The position numbers were made by a program, and so were the translations under genes. A DNA stretch of 64,000 nucleotides from Pseudomonadota bacterium (GTDB lineage: Bacteria > Pseudomonadota > Alphaproteobacteria > Rhizobiales > Beijerinckiaceae), in NCBI GenBank assembly GCA_023423995.1, contig JAFAEL010000095.1:21372-85371 (forward strand), written 5' to 3'. Numbering within the stretch: position 1 is the stretch's first letter; the number at the start of each line of letters is the position of its first letter. Shown here piece by piece: positions 1-7,761 of the stretch. The notes beneath the pieces were generated by a model that had not been told where the DNA came from, did not search any database, and worked only from the letters and a program-made list of their open reading frames with translations.

Positions 1-470
1 ACGTGCTCCACCTCCGAGGTGCCGATGCCATGCGCCAGCGACCCGAAGGCGCCATGCGTCGAGGTGTGGCTGTCGCCGCAGACGATCGTCTGGCCCGGCA
101 GCGTGAAGCCCTGCTCCGGCCCGATGACGTGGACGATGCCCTGCCGAACGTCGAGCTCGTTGTAGTACTCGATGCCGAATTCCTGGACGTTCTCGGCGAG
201 CGCCGCGATCTGCTGGGCGGATTCCGGATCGTCGATCCCGGTATGGCGGTCACCCGTGGTGACGTTGTGGTCGACGACCGCGAGCGTCTTCTCCGGCGCA
301 TGGACGCGCCGCTTCGCCACGCGCAGGCCCTCGAAGGCCTGGGGCGAGGTCACCTCATGGACGAGGTGGCGGTCGATATAGAGGAGGCAGGTCCCGTCGG
401 GCTGGCGATCGATGACGTGATCGTCCCAGATCTTGTCGTAGAGCGTGCGGGGACCGTTTGTTGCAGACAT
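1..470 (-). CDS. leuC: 3-isopropylmalate dehydratase large subunit, N-terminal part
   Basis: Reading leftward from an ATG at 468-470, the frame stays open to the window edge and gives the first 156 residues of LeuC; the C-terminal two thirds lie outside. The start [19 protein letters not shown] and later stretches such as [10 protein letters not shown] and [13 protein letters not shown] are typical of the LeuC aconitase-fold subunit. With LeuD it isomerises 2- to 3-isopropylmalate in cytoplasmic leucine synthesis and carries a 4Fe-4S cluster, whose cysteine ligands beyond this edge cannot be checked. A GAGG ribosome site lies about 8 bases before the ATG. In many Rhizobiales leuC follows rplS directly; here an Rrf2/AhpD module lies between them. 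Confidence 0.95.
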   Translation of the reverse strand, partial: MSATNGPRTLYDKIWDDHVIDRQPDGTCLLYIDRHLVHEVTSPQAFEGLRVAKRRVHAPEKTLAVVDHNVTTGDRHTGIDDPESAQQIAALAENVQEFGIEYYNELDVRQGIVHVIGPEQGFTLPGQTIVCGDSHTSTHGAFGSLAHGIGTSEVEH

Positions 471-697
471 CGTGGTGACCTCGAGAACAGGGAGAGCGGC
501 ACTTCGAGCACGCTCGGGACAGGGCACAGTCGCGCCTGGTGCGCGTCGTCAGACTGAGCGTCTAAGGTCCGCGAGGATCGCCGCCGTGAACCGGCCGAAG
601 AACCTGGACGGCAGGCGCGCGTGGTCGTGGAGCACCACGAGCCCCGGAGCGATGCGCGCTACCGTCCTTGAAGCCATTCCAGATATCTAATCCGAAT

Positions 698-726
698 GCC
701 TGCGCGCGGCAATGCGGCGCGCAGGC
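698..726 (-). terminator. Hairpin after the ahpD-like gene
   Basis: A perfect 10-bp stem, GCCTGCGCGC at 698-707 and its complement at 717-726, with a 9-base loop. It begins 17 bases past the stop codon of the AhpD-like gene read leftward. The bases after it on the minus strand are only moderately T-rich, so it may be a weak intrinsic terminator or a 3'-end stabilising hairpin. The rest of 471-742 shows nothing else beyond the leuC ribosome site. Confidence 0.5.
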
Positions 727-742
727 CTCCGCGCCTCCCGCT

Positions 743-1204
743 TCACGCGGCCGGCGCGACCTTGTCGACGGGATGCTGGGAGCGGAAGCCCACGGCGAGG
801 CGGTTCCAGACATTGATGGTCGCGATGGCCACCGTCAGCTTGACGATGTCCTCGTCGGTGAAGTGCTCGCGCAGGGCGGCGTATTCCTCGTCCGGCGCGC
901 CCGTGTCGGCCAGGAGGGTCACGGCCTCCGTCCAGGCGAGGAGCGCCCGCTCCCGCGCATCGTAGACGGGGGATTCCTGCCAAACGCAGAGGAGGTTGAT
1001 CCACTGCTCGCTCAATCCGTCGTGGCGCGCCTCCTTCGAGTGCATGTCGACGCAATAGGCGCAGCCGTTGATCTGGGAGGCGCGAAGCTTGACGAGGTGG
1101 ACGAAGCGGCGCTCCAGCCCGCTTTTCTGGACATAGGTTTCGAGGCCGAGCACGGCCTTGTACGCGTCGGGCACGATCTTCCCGTAGACAAGACGCTCAT
1201 GCAT
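743..1204 (-). CDS. Carboxymuconolactone decarboxylase / AhpD-like family protein
   Basis: A 153-residue protein whose core GCAYCVDMHSKEAR carries the CxxC pair (Cys48, Cys51) and His55 of the AhpD/CMD fold. In AhpD these residues do thiol-disulfide chemistry and reduce peroxiredoxin AhpC; the single-domain proteins of this subfamily are usually annotated alkylhydroperoxidase-like, with unknown substrate. The length fits the family. The ATG at 1202-1204 follows a GAGGAG site with 7-base spacing. The gene lies 23 bp downstream of an Rrf2 regulator on the same strand and is probably co-transcribed and controlled by it. No ahpC lies nearby, so the redox partner is unknown. Confidence 0.9.
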   Translation of the reverse strand: MHERLVYGKIVPDAYKAVLGLETYVQKSGLERRFVHLVKLRASQINGCAYCVDMHSKEARHDGLSEQWINLLCVWQESPVYDARERALLAWTEAVTLLADTGAPDEEYAALREHFTDEDIVKLTVAIATINVWNRLAVGFRSQHPVDKVAPAA

Positions 1205-1227
1205 TGATGGTCTCCTCGCGAGGCGCC

Positions 1228-1719
1228 TCAGGATCGCTGGTTCCGGGCGAGGAAGGCGCAACCCCTCGCCGCGATGGCCCCATCGTCGACCGCCGCCAGA
1301 TCCTCCAGGAGATCGGCCAGCGTGACTCCCTTCAACTCGGCCCGGTAGGCGCGCTCCGCCTTGAGCATGGCGACCTTGATGCCGCATGGCGCCTTGAAAT
1401 ACCGGCCGGGGAGCGGGTTCGGTCCGCGCTGGCGGATCTCGGCGCAGCGGAAGGCAGGCTCGCTCCCCTCGACCGCAAGCACGATGTCGAGCAGCGAGAT
1501 TTCCTTCGGGGCGCGCGCGAGGCAATAGCCGCCCTTCGGGCCCGGAACGGTCCTGAGGATGCCGGCGCGCGAAAGCCCCTGGAGGTGCTTGAGCAGGTAG
1601 CTCGGCGAGACCCCGTGGAACTCGGCGAGGGCGGCGGCCGAGAGGACGGCCCCTGGCTCCAGCCCCGTCATCATGGCCGCGCAGTGGATCGCCTGCTCGA
1701 CGCCGTCGCTGAGTTTCAC
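1228..1719 (-). CDS. Rrf2 family transcriptional regulator
   Basis: Winged-helix Rrf2 protein of about 163 residues. The start VKLSDGVEQAIHCAAMM and the helix SPSYLLKHLQGLSRAGIL match the Rrf2 DNA-binding domain, followed by GPKGGYCLAR (the wing) and a C-terminal part with Cys92 and Cys112 spaced by 19 residues. Rrf2 proteins often sense redox state through such cysteines or an Fe-S cluster; which applies here is not visible. The GTG at 1717-1719 is chosen because it gives the family N-terminus, has an AGGG site upstream, and leaves the dyad at 1730-1758 in the untranslated leader. An ATG at 1747-1749 in the same frame would add 10 residues but lies inside the dyad. It precedes the ahpD-like gene. 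Confidence 0.9.
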   Translation of the reverse strand: MKLSDGVEQAIHCAAMMTGLEPGAVLSAAALAEFHGVSPSYLLKHLQGLSRAGILRTVPGPKGGYCLARAPKEISLLDIVLAVEGSEPAFRCAEIRQRGPNPLPGRYFKAPCGIKVAMLKAERAYRAELKGVTLADLLEDLAAVDDGAIAARGCAFLARNQRS

Positions 1720-1729
1720 CGCAGGCCCT

Positions 1730-1758
1730 AAATCATGGATAAAAGACATCCATGATTT
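1730..1758. promoter_or_regulatory. Perfect dyad, probable Rrf2 operator
   Basis: AAATCATGGAT (1730-1740) and ATCCATGATTT (1748-1758) are exact reverse complements separated by 7 bases. The A/T-rich dyad stands out in a G/C-rich region and lies just upstream of the preferred Rrf2 start. Rrf2 proteins are dimers that commonly repress their own genes from such sites, so autoregulation of the rrf2-ahpD pair is the natural reading. Binding is inferred, not shown. Confidence 0.75.
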
Positions 1759-1781
1759 GGAGCCGAGGTCAACCGGGCAAC

Positions 1782-1806
1782 AAAAAAGCCGCCTTGCGGC
1801 GGCTTT
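1782..1806 (-). terminator. Intrinsic terminator of rplS
   Basis: On the minus strand GCCGCC, a GCAA loop and GGCGGC are followed directly by six T residues (plus-strand A1782-1787). The flanking AAA/TTT pairs lengthen the stem. It starts 26 bases after the rplS stop codon, so rplS appears to end its transcript here rather than read through to rrf2, ahpD and leuC. Confidence 0.9.
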
Positions 1807-1831
1807 CGTGGAGGCGTCCTGGCCGGGCCGA

Positions 1832-2236
1832 TTACTCGGCGGCTGCCGGCGCCTGGGCCTTGGCGTTCTGGTTGCTCGCGCGGCGGTCGGTGCGCTCGGC
1901 GATACGGGCCGACTTACCGCGGCGGTCGCGCAGGTAGTACAGCTTCGCGCGGCGAACCTTGCCCCGGCGCACGACCTTGATCGAGTCGATCACCGGCGAA
2001 TAGACCGGGAACACGCGCTCGACGCCCTCGCCGTAGGAGATCTTGCGGACCGTGAAGGACTCGTTCAGCCCGCCGCCCGAACGCGCGATGCACACGCCCT
2101 CGTAGGCCTGCACGCGGGTGCGCTCGCCTTCGCGGACCTTCACGTTGACGATGACAGTATCGCCGGGTTCGAAATCCGGGATCGTCTTGCCGAGGGCGGC
2201 GATCTGCTCGCGCTCGAGCTGCTCGATGATGTTCAT
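1832..2236 (-). CDS. rplS: 50S ribosomal protein L19
   Basis: A 134-residue L19 with the family hallmarks [40 protein letters not shown] and [15 protein letters not shown]19 sits at the interface of the two ribosomal subunits. The last 25 residues form an Arg/Ala/Lys-rich tail common in alphaproteobacteria. An AGAGG site lies about 9 bases before the ATG. In most bacteria rplS follows trmD, but here the upstream neighbour is a divergent transporter operon, so rplS must have its own promoter in 2237-2498; I could not pick that promoter out by eye. Confidence 0.97.
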   Translation of the reverse strand: MNIIEQLEREQIAALGKTIPDFEPGDTVIVNVKVREGERTRVQAYEGVCIARSGGGLNESFTVRKISYGEGVERVFPVYSPVIDSIKVVRRGKVRRAKLYYLRDRRGKSARIAERTDRRASNQNAKAQAPAAAE

Positions 2237-2401
2237 GGCGAAAAACCTCTACTGGCGGGCGACGTCGTCATCCCGCAGGATTTCAGCATCCTGTTGTGAA
2301 TTGCCCGCCGCCATATCCGAAGACGGCCCGGCTGTCGAGCGAATTCGGGCGGCGATGACCGGCCTACGACTTTCTTCGCACGGCGAAAGACCGCTATGCC
2401 G

Positions 2402-2431
2402 CAGACAAGCGGGGCTGGACCGGCTTGTCTG
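2402..2431. other. Inverted repeat between rplS and the peptide ABC operon
   Basis: CAGACAAGC (2402-2410) and GCTTGTCTG (2423-2431) are exact reverse complements with a 12-base spacer, in the 262-bp divergent gap 2237-2498. There is no T-run on either side, so a terminator is unlikely. It lies 68 bases before the binding-protein ATG and could be an operator or leader hairpin for that operon. Apart from the start-proximal ribosome sites nothing else was recognised in this gap. Confidence 0.45.
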
Positions 2432-2498
2432 AGACGTTCTAAATTCCCCGCCCAGGCTGGCACCTCCGATCGGTGACGGCTCTCGGAGATCCCATCGC

Positions 2499-4091
2499 AT
2501 GAAGTTTCGCAGCGTAATCCTGGCGCTTGCGGCTGCCGGCGCCATTACGGCCGCCCTGCCCGCCTCGGCCGTGACGGTCCGCTATGCCAACCAGGGCGAC
2601 CTCAAGGCGCTCGATCCCTATACCCTGAACGAGACGACCACGATCGCGCATCTCGGCCATGTCTACGAGGGCCTGACGAAGCGCGACAAGGACCTGTCGA
2701 TCAAGCCGGCCCTGGCGGAGCGCTGGGAGATCCCCGAGCCGAACCGCTGGCGCTTCCACCTGCGCAAGGGGGTGAAGTTCTCCGACGGCACGCCCTTCAC
2801 GGCCGACGACGTCGTCTTCTCGGCGGAGCGCGTGCGCGCGCCGGGCTCCAACTTCGCCACCCGCCTGCCGCCGGACGCCAAGGTGGTCAAGGTCGACGAC
2901 CACACGGTCGACATCATCACGGACAAGCCGAACCCGATCCTGAACTACCAGTTCGACGGCTGGTACATCATGTCGAAGGCGTGGTCTGAGAAGAACAACG
3001 CCGTGGCCCCGACCCCGGCGGCCGCCACGACCCCGAGCTTCGCCTCCCTGAACGCGATGGGCACGGGCCCGTTCACGATCGAGAGCCACCAGCCGGGCGT
3101 CCGCACCGTCTTCAAGAAGAACCCCAATTACTGGGGGAAGATGGAGGGCAATGTCGACGAGGTCATCTTCACGCCGATTGCCAACGACTCGACCCGCGTC
3201 TCGGCGCTCCTCTCCGGCGAGGTCGACATCATCGAGCCCGTGCCGCTGCAGGACATCAACCGCGTCAACGGCTCGCCGAACGCCCAGGTGCTGACCGGTC
3301 CCGAGACCCGGACCATCTTCCTCGGCATGGACCAGGTGCGCGACGAGCTCGTGAATTCCAATGTGAAGGGCAAGAACCCCTTCAAGGATCCCCGCGTGCG
3401 CGAGGCCTTCTACAAGGCGATCGACGTGGACGTGATCAAGTCGCGCGTCATGCGCAACCTGTCGACCCCGTCGGCGCTCATGATCGCGCCCGAATACTTC
3501 AGGCTCGCCAAGGACTTCACCCGTCCGAAGGCCGATCCTGACCGGGCCAAGAAGCTGCTCGCCGAAGCCGGGTATCCGGACGGGTTCGAGGTCGGGATGA
3601 ACTGCCCCTCCGACCGCTACGTCAATGACGGCGACATCTGCCGCGCCGTCATCGGCATGCTCGCCCGCGTCGGCGTGAAGGTGAACCCGATCATCGAGCC
3701 GAAGGCCCAGTACTTCGCCAAGATCCTCAAGTCGGGCGGGTTCAACACCTCGTTCTACCTGCTCGGCTGGACGCCGGCGACGGGCGACAGCCACAACGTT
3801 CTCTACGAGATCATGGGCTGCCGCGGCCGCAACGGCGCCTCGCGCGGCGACACCAATTCGGGCGGCTACTGCAACCCGAAGCTCGACGAGCTGACGGACC
3901 AGATCCTCGTCGAGACCGACCAGGCCAAGCGCGACGGGATGATCAAGCAGGCCTACGAGATCGGCATCGCCGACTACGGCTACATCCCGCTGCACCAGCA
4001 GTCCCTGGCCTGGGGCGTGTCGAAGAAGCTGAAGGTGGCTCAGCGCGGCGACAACCAGGTGCGGTTCGAGTGGGTCGTGAAGGGCGAGTAA
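2499..4091 (+). CDS. Peptide ABC transporter substrate-binding protein (family 5)
   Basis: A 530-residue periplasmic binding protein of the DppA/OppA family. Residues 1-24 are a Sec signal peptide ending ALPASA. It continues with VTVRYANQGDLKALDPY and has the family motif LAERWEIPEPNRWRFHLRKG followed by FSDGTPFTADDVVFS. It delivers di- or oligopeptides, or a related solute such as a glutathione or opine-like compound, to the permeases encoded next; the ligand cannot be read from sequence. It is the first gene of the operon. A GGAG site lies about 10 bases before the ATG. Confidence 0.93.
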   Translation: MKFRSVILALAAAGAITAALPASAVTVRYANQGDLKALDPYTLNETTTIAHLGHVYEGLTKRDKDLSIKPALAERWEIPEPNRWRFHLRKGVKFSDGTPFTADDVVFSAERVRAPGSNFATRLPPDAKVVKVDDHTVDIITDKPNPILNYQFDGWYIMSKAWSEKNNAVAPTPAAATTPSFASLNAMGTGPFTIESHQPGVRTVFKKNPNYWGKMEGNVDEVIFTPIANDSTRVSALLSGEVDIIEPVPLQDINRVNGSPNAQVLTGPETRTIFLGMDQVRDELVNSNVKGKNPFKDPRVREAFYKAIDVDVIKSRVMRNLSTPSALMIAPEYFRLAKDFTRPKADPDRAKKLLAEAGYPDGFEVGMNCPSDRYVNDGDICRAVIGMLARVGVKVNPIIEPKAQYFAKILKSGGFNTSFYLLGWTPATGDSHNVLYEIMGCRGRNGASRGDTNSGGYCNPKLDELTDQILVETDQAKRDGMIKQAYEIGIADYGYIPLHQQSLAWGVSKKLKVAQRGDNQVRFEWVVKGE

Positions 4092-4154
4092 CGGCACCCT
4101 TCCTGCATTGCGGACCCGGCCGGCCCGTTCCGGCCGGGACCTGAGTTTTCCTGA

Positions 4155-5132
4155 ATGATTGCTTTCCTGGTCCGGCGCGTCCTCCAGGCCATCGGCGTGT
4201 TTCTCGCCGTCGGCGTGATCGCCTTCACGATGTTCCGGTTCGTCGGCGATCCCGTGAACCAGATCGTTTCGCTCGACACGCCCTACGAGGAGCGGATGAA
4301 GATCCGCGCCTCGCTCGGCCTCGACGACCCGATCCCGGTGCAGATCGGCCGCTATCTCGGCCGGGCCGTCACGGGCGATTTCGGCATCTCCTACCAGTTC
4401 CGCCAGCCCGTCTCGGCCCTCTTCGCCGAGCGCCTGCCGGCGACGCTCGAGCTCGCCCTGTGCGCGACGATCTTCGCGCTCGGCCTCGGCGTCGTACTCG
4501 GCGTGGTGGCGGCGCTGAAACGCGGGACGGCGCTCGCCGCGACGCTTGAGACCGTTTCGCTTCTCGGCATCTCGCTGCCGACCTTCCTGATCGGCATCCT
4601 GCTGATCTACGTCTTCTCGGAGAGCCTGCGCTGGCTGCCCTCCTTCGGGCGCGGCGACGTGGTGAACGTGGGCGGCTGGACGACGGGCTTCCTCACCCGG
4701 TCCGGGCTGCTCGCGCTGGTCCTGCCCTCCATCACGCTCGGCCTGTTCCAGATGACGCTGGTGATGCGGCTCGTCCGGGCCGAGATGCTGGAGGTGCTGC
4801 GCACCGACTACATCCGGTTCGCCCGGGCGCGCGGACTGCGCACCCGCGCGATCCATTTCGGCCATGCGCTGAAGAACACCCTGATCCCGGTGATCACCAT
4901 CGCGGGCCTGCAGCTCGGCTCGGTCATCGCCTTCTCGATCATCACCGAGACCGTGTTCCAGTGGCCCGGGATGGGGTTCCTGTTCCTCCAGGCCGTCCAG
5001 AACGTCGATATCCCGATCATGGCGGCCTACCTGCTGCTGGTCGCCTTCATCTTCGTGACGATCAACCTCGTGGTGGACATCCTCTACACGGCGGTCGATC
5101 CGCGCATCACCATCTCCGGGCGGCCCTCCTGA
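4155..5132 (+). CDS. Peptide ABC transporter permease, DppB type
   Basis: A 325-residue inner-membrane permease. A membrane segment near residues 9-30 is followed by the DppB-type periplasmic region and five further hydrophobic segments. The cytoplasmic EAA loop is visible as ARARGLRTRAIHFGHALKN, which docks the ATPases. Its closing part TAVDPRI is typical of DppB/OppB. It lies 63 bp after the binding protein and its TGA overlaps the next ATG by one base, so it is translationally coupled to the second permease. Confidence 0.93.
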   Translation: MIAFLVRRVLQAIGVFLAVGVIAFTMFRFVGDPVNQIVSLDTPYEERMKIRASLGLDDPIPVQIGRYLGRAVTGDFGISYQFRQPVSALFAERLPATLELALCATIFALGLGVVLGVVAALKRGTALAATLETVSLLGISLPTFLIGILLIYVFSESLRWLPSFGRGDVVNVGGWTTGFLTRSGLLALVLPSITLGLFQMTLVMRLVRAEMLEVLRTDYIRFARARGLRTRAIHFGHALKNTLIPVITIAGLQLGSVIAFSIITETVFQWPGMGFLFLQAVQNVDIPIMAAYLLLVAFIFVTINLVVDILYTAVDPRITISGRPS

Positions 5133-6085
5133 TGGCGGTCTCCAGCACATCGGGCGCGGCCCCCGGCGCCAAGCCTCCCGGCTTCCTGGCCCGGGCGCTC
5201 GACAGCGACCTCTGGGCCTCGTTTAAAAGCTCCAAGCTGGCGATGGTCGCGGCCTTCGCGACACTGGTCTTCTTCCTGGCGGCCGTGCTGGCCAATCTCG
5301 GCCCGCAGGATCCGTTTGATCCCGCCCAGCTCGAGCTGATCAACAGCCGCATCCCGCCCTATTGGTCTGCGGATGGCCAGTGGCCCTTCCTGCTCGGCAC
5401 GGACGACCAGGGGCGCGACATCCTTTCGGCCATCCTTCACGGCCTGCGCGTGTCGCTGATCGTGGGCGCGCTCGGGGTGCTGTTCTCGGCCACCCTCGGC
5501 ATCGCGCTCGGGCTGATGGCCGGGTATTTCGGCGGCGCCGTCGACGCCGTGATCATGCGGATCGCCGACGTGCAGCTGACCTTTCCGGCGATCCTGATCG
5601 CGCTGCTGGTGGACGGCGTCGCGAAGGCGGTCTCCGGCGGCCAGATGTCGACGAGCGCGATCCTCGGCGTGCTGGTGCTGTCGATCGGGCTCTCCTTCTG
5701 GGTCCAGTACGCCCGGACGGTGCGCTCCTCCGTCATGGTGGAGAAGAACCGCGACTACGTGCACGCCGCCCGCCTGATCGGGCTGCCCTCGCCCGTCATC
5801 ATGGTGCGGCACGTGCTGCCGAACGCGATCGGGCCGGTCTTCGCCATCGCGACGATCAACTTCGCGCTCGCCATCATCACGGAGGCGACGCTCTCGTTCC
5901 TCGGCTCCGGCATGCCGGACACCCAGCCCTCGCTCGGCACCCTGATCCGGATCGGCAACCGCTACCTCTTCTCCGGCGAATGGTGGATCGCCGCCTTCCC
6001 GGGCCTCACGCTCGCGCTGCTCGTGCTCGCCGTGAACCTGCTCGGCGACTGGCTGCGCGATGCGCTCAACCCGAAGCTGCGCTAA
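5132..6085 (+). CDS. Peptide ABC transporter permease, DppC type
   Basis: A 317-residue permease of the DppC/OppC family. The N-terminal part with one membrane helix (about residues 32-52) precedes LGTDDQGRDILSAILHGLR, the family signature. The EAA loop is RDYVHAARLIGLPSPVIMV, followed by RHVLPNAIGP. Start: the ATG at 5132 overlaps the dppB-type stop as TGATG; the open frame extends further left but only as a shadow of the upstream gene. With the DppB-type protein it forms the membrane channel. A vapBC pair, not the ATPase gene, follows 31 bp later. Confidence 0.93.
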   Translation: MAVSSTSGAAPGAKPPGFLARALDSDLWASFKSSKLAMVAAFATLVFFLAAVLANLGPQDPFDPAQLELINSRIPPYWSADGQWPFLLGTDDQGRDILSAILHGLRVSLIVGALGVLFSATLGIALGLMAGYFGGAVDAVIMRIADVQLTFPAILIALLVDGVAKAVSGGQMSTSAILGVLVLSIGLSFWVQYARTVRSSVMVEKNRDYVHAARLIGLPSPVIMVRHVLPNAIGPVFAIATINFALAIITEATLSFLGSGMPDTQPSLGTLIRIGNRYLFSGEWWIAAFPGLTLALLVLAVNLLGDWLRDALNPKLR

Positions 6086-6116
6086 CATCCGCCCGAGAAA
6101 GCGCAGGTGGACCGAC

Positions 6117-6362
6117 ATGGCGACCGCTAAGGTTTTCCGACACGGGAGGAGGCAACTCGTCGAGTTGCCTCCAGATTTTCAACTCGCCGGCGACGAAGTT
6201 GAGATCCGCCGTGACGGAAGCGAGCTGGTCCTCGCGGATGTCGTGGAACATCACCCCACGCCCTTTGGCGTCAGGCTTGTCGAGCTCATCCAGTCTTTGC
6301 CCGAGGACGTGTTTGAGAACATCAAGGACAATCGCCCCCCGGAAGAGCGCGAAGGGCTTTGA
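6117..6362 (+). CDS. vapB: VapB-type antitoxin (AbrB/SpoVT fold)
   Basis: An 81-residue protein beginning MATAKVFRHGRRQLVELP, the swapped-hairpin AbrB DNA-binding fold of VapB antitoxins, with EVEIRRDGSELVL completing it. The C-terminal third should wrap around and inhibit the toxin. Its TGA overlaps the toxin ATG (TGATG at 6360-6364), the usual coupling in vapBC modules. It begins 31 bp after the DppC-type permease and so sits inside the transporter operon. Known VapB proteins autorepress their own promoter as VapBC complexes. A perfect 11-bp hairpin lies within its first 20 codons (see 6148-6172). Confidence 0.88.
   Translation: MATAKVFRHGRRQLVELPPDFQLAGDEVEIRRDGSELVLADVVEHHPTPFGVRLVELIQSLPEDVFENIKDNRPPEEREGL
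6148..6172. other. Perfect hairpin inside the vapB coding region
   Basis: GGAGGCAACTC (6148-6158), a 3-base loop GTC, and GAGTTGCCTCC (6162-6172), with no mismatch. It lies over codons 11-19 of vapB and is followed by AGATTTTC. As RNA it would be a very stable stem with an SD-like GGAGG in its left arm; as DNA it is a dyad that VapB could bind. Its role is unknown. Confidence 0.5.
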
Positions 6363-6772
6363 TGCAAGCTCATTTCATGCTCGACACGAACATTCTGATC
6401 CTTGTCCGGAAGGGACACACCAGGGTGGTCACTCGTGTCGCTGAACTCGTCAGCGGCTTGGCGGTCATGTCTGTCGTCACCTTCGGTGAACTCCGCCTCG
6501 GTGCCGAGAAGAGCCGAAATCGCGACGTTGCGCTGAAGCAGTTGGGCGAGCTTGCGACGGGGATCGAGGTCCTGGCGCTCTCGCGTGAGGCAGCCGTGGA
6601 GTACTCGCTCATTCGGGCAGACCTCGAGCGACGCGGCCAGGTGATCGGGCCAAACGATCTCTGGATCGCCGCCCATGCCCGCTCCGCCGGGCTGACGCTC
6701 GTCACCAACAACGAAGACGAGTTCCGGCGCGTGCCCGGCCTCTCGGTCGAAAACTGGGCCATCGCACCGTGA
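6362..6772 (+). CDS. vapC: VapC-type PIN-domain ribonuclease toxin
   Basis: A 136-residue PIN-domain protein. Acidic active-site positions are present: Asp8 in FMLDTNIL, Glu43 in FGELRLG, Asp99 in GPNDLWIAAHA, and Asn117 in LVTNNEDEF. VapC toxins are Mg-dependent RNases that cut tRNA or rRNA and stop translation when VapB is lost. The ATG at 6362 overlaps the vapB stop; a TTG one codon earlier is a less likely start. Its own TGA overlaps the GTG of the following ATPase gene, so the module is fused into the transporter operon's translation chain. Confidence 0.9.
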   Translation: MQAHFMLDTNILILVRKGHTRVVTRVAELVSGLAVMSVVTFGELRLGAEKSRNRDVALKQLGELATGIEVLALSREAAVEYSLIRADLERRGQVIGPNDLWIAAHARSAGLTLVTNNEDEFRRVPGLSVENWAIAP

Positions 6773-7761
6773 CCACACCCCTCCTCCAGGTCCGCGACCT
6801 CACGGTCGAGTTCGTGACGCGCCGCGGCACGCTGCGGGCGCTCGACCGCATCTCCTTCGACATCGGCCGCGGCGAGGTGTTGGGCGTCGTGGGCGAATCC
6901 GGCGCCGGCAAATCGGTCACGGGCTCTGCCGTGATCGGCCTGATCGACCGGCCCGGCCGCATCGCGGGCGGCGAGATCCTGCTAGACGGCCAGCGCATCG
7001 ACAACCTGCCGCCGGAGGAGATGCGCAAGGTGCGCGGCAAGCGCATCGGCATGATCTTCCAGGACCCGCTGACGAGCCTCAACCCGCTCTACCGGATCGG
7101 CGACCAGCTCGTGGAGACGATCCGCACGCATACGGACCTCTCCGCCTCGGCGGCCCGGAAGCGCGCGATCGACCTCCTGGCCGAGGTCGGCATCCCGGCG
7201 CCCGAGAAGCGCATCGACGGATATCCGCACCAGTTCTCCGGCGGCATGCGCCAGCGCGTCGTGATCGCGCTCGCGCTCTCGGCCGAGCCCGAGCTCATCA
7301 TCGCGGACGAGCCCACGACTGCCCTCGACGTCTCCGTCCAGGCGCAGATCATCACCGTGCTGAAGCGCCTCTGCCGCGACCACGGCACGGCCGTGATGCT
7401 CGTCACCCACGACATGGGCGTGATCGCCGAGACGGCCGACCGCGTGGCCGTCATGTATGCCGGCCGCGTGATCGAGATCGGCAAGGTGGCGGACGTGGTC
7501 GGCAGCCCCCTCCACCCCTATACGCAGGGCCTGATGGGGGCGATCCCGACGCTCACCGGCCATGAGGGCCGGCTCGCGCAGATCCCCGGCTCGATGCCGC
7601 GGCTTTCCGCCATTCCCCCGGGTTGCCCGTTCAACCCGCGCTGCCCGCGCGCATACGGGCCGTGCACGACCGTCCGGCCGGACCTCACGAACTACGACCG
7701 GCACCCCGTCGCGTGCCATCTCTACGATCCGGCCTATGCGCCGCGGGAGGCCGCCGCATGA
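6769..7761 (+). CDS. Peptide ABC transporter ATPase, DppD type
   Basis: A 330-residue ATPase with Walker A GESGAGKS at residues 42-49, Q-loop MIFQDPLTSLNP, signature FSGGMRQRV, Walker B LIIADEPTTALDV and H-loop THD. The C-terminus has the oligopeptide-transporter extension with cysteines in PGCPFNPRCPRAYGPC, which binds an Fe-S cluster in some DppD homologues. The GTG start (6769) overlaps the vapC stop as GTGA, and no strong ribosome site is visible, so translation probably depends on re-initiation after vapC. Its stop overlaps the next ATG. Confidence 0.94.
   Translation: MTTPLLQVRDLTVEFVTRRGTLRALDRISFDIGRGEVLGVVGESGAGKSVTGSAVIGLIDRPGRIAGGEILLDGQRIDNLPPEEMRKVRGKRIGMIFQDPLTSLNPLYRIGDQLVETIRTHTDLSASAARKRAIDLLAEVGIPAPEKRIDGYPHQFSGGMRQRVVIALALSAEPELIIADEPTTALDVSVQAQIITVLKRLCRDHGTAVMLVTHDMGVIAETADRVAVMYAGRVIEIGKVADVVGSPLHPYTQGLMGAIPTLTGHEGRLAQIPGSMPRLSAIPPGCPFNPRCPRAYGPCTTVRPDLTNYDRHPVACHLYDPAYAPREAAA

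Noticed and set aside
562..813. Short minus-strand frame in the leuC/ahpD gap.
   Set aside because: It overlaps the ahpD stop region and the hairpin at 698-726, and has an Arg/Pro/Ser composition without a ribosome site.
2439..5150. A 903-codon open frame on the minus strand opposite the ABC genes.
   Set aside because: It is an Arg/Asp/His-rich shadow of real plus-strand genes with clear domains; high G/C third positions open this frame.
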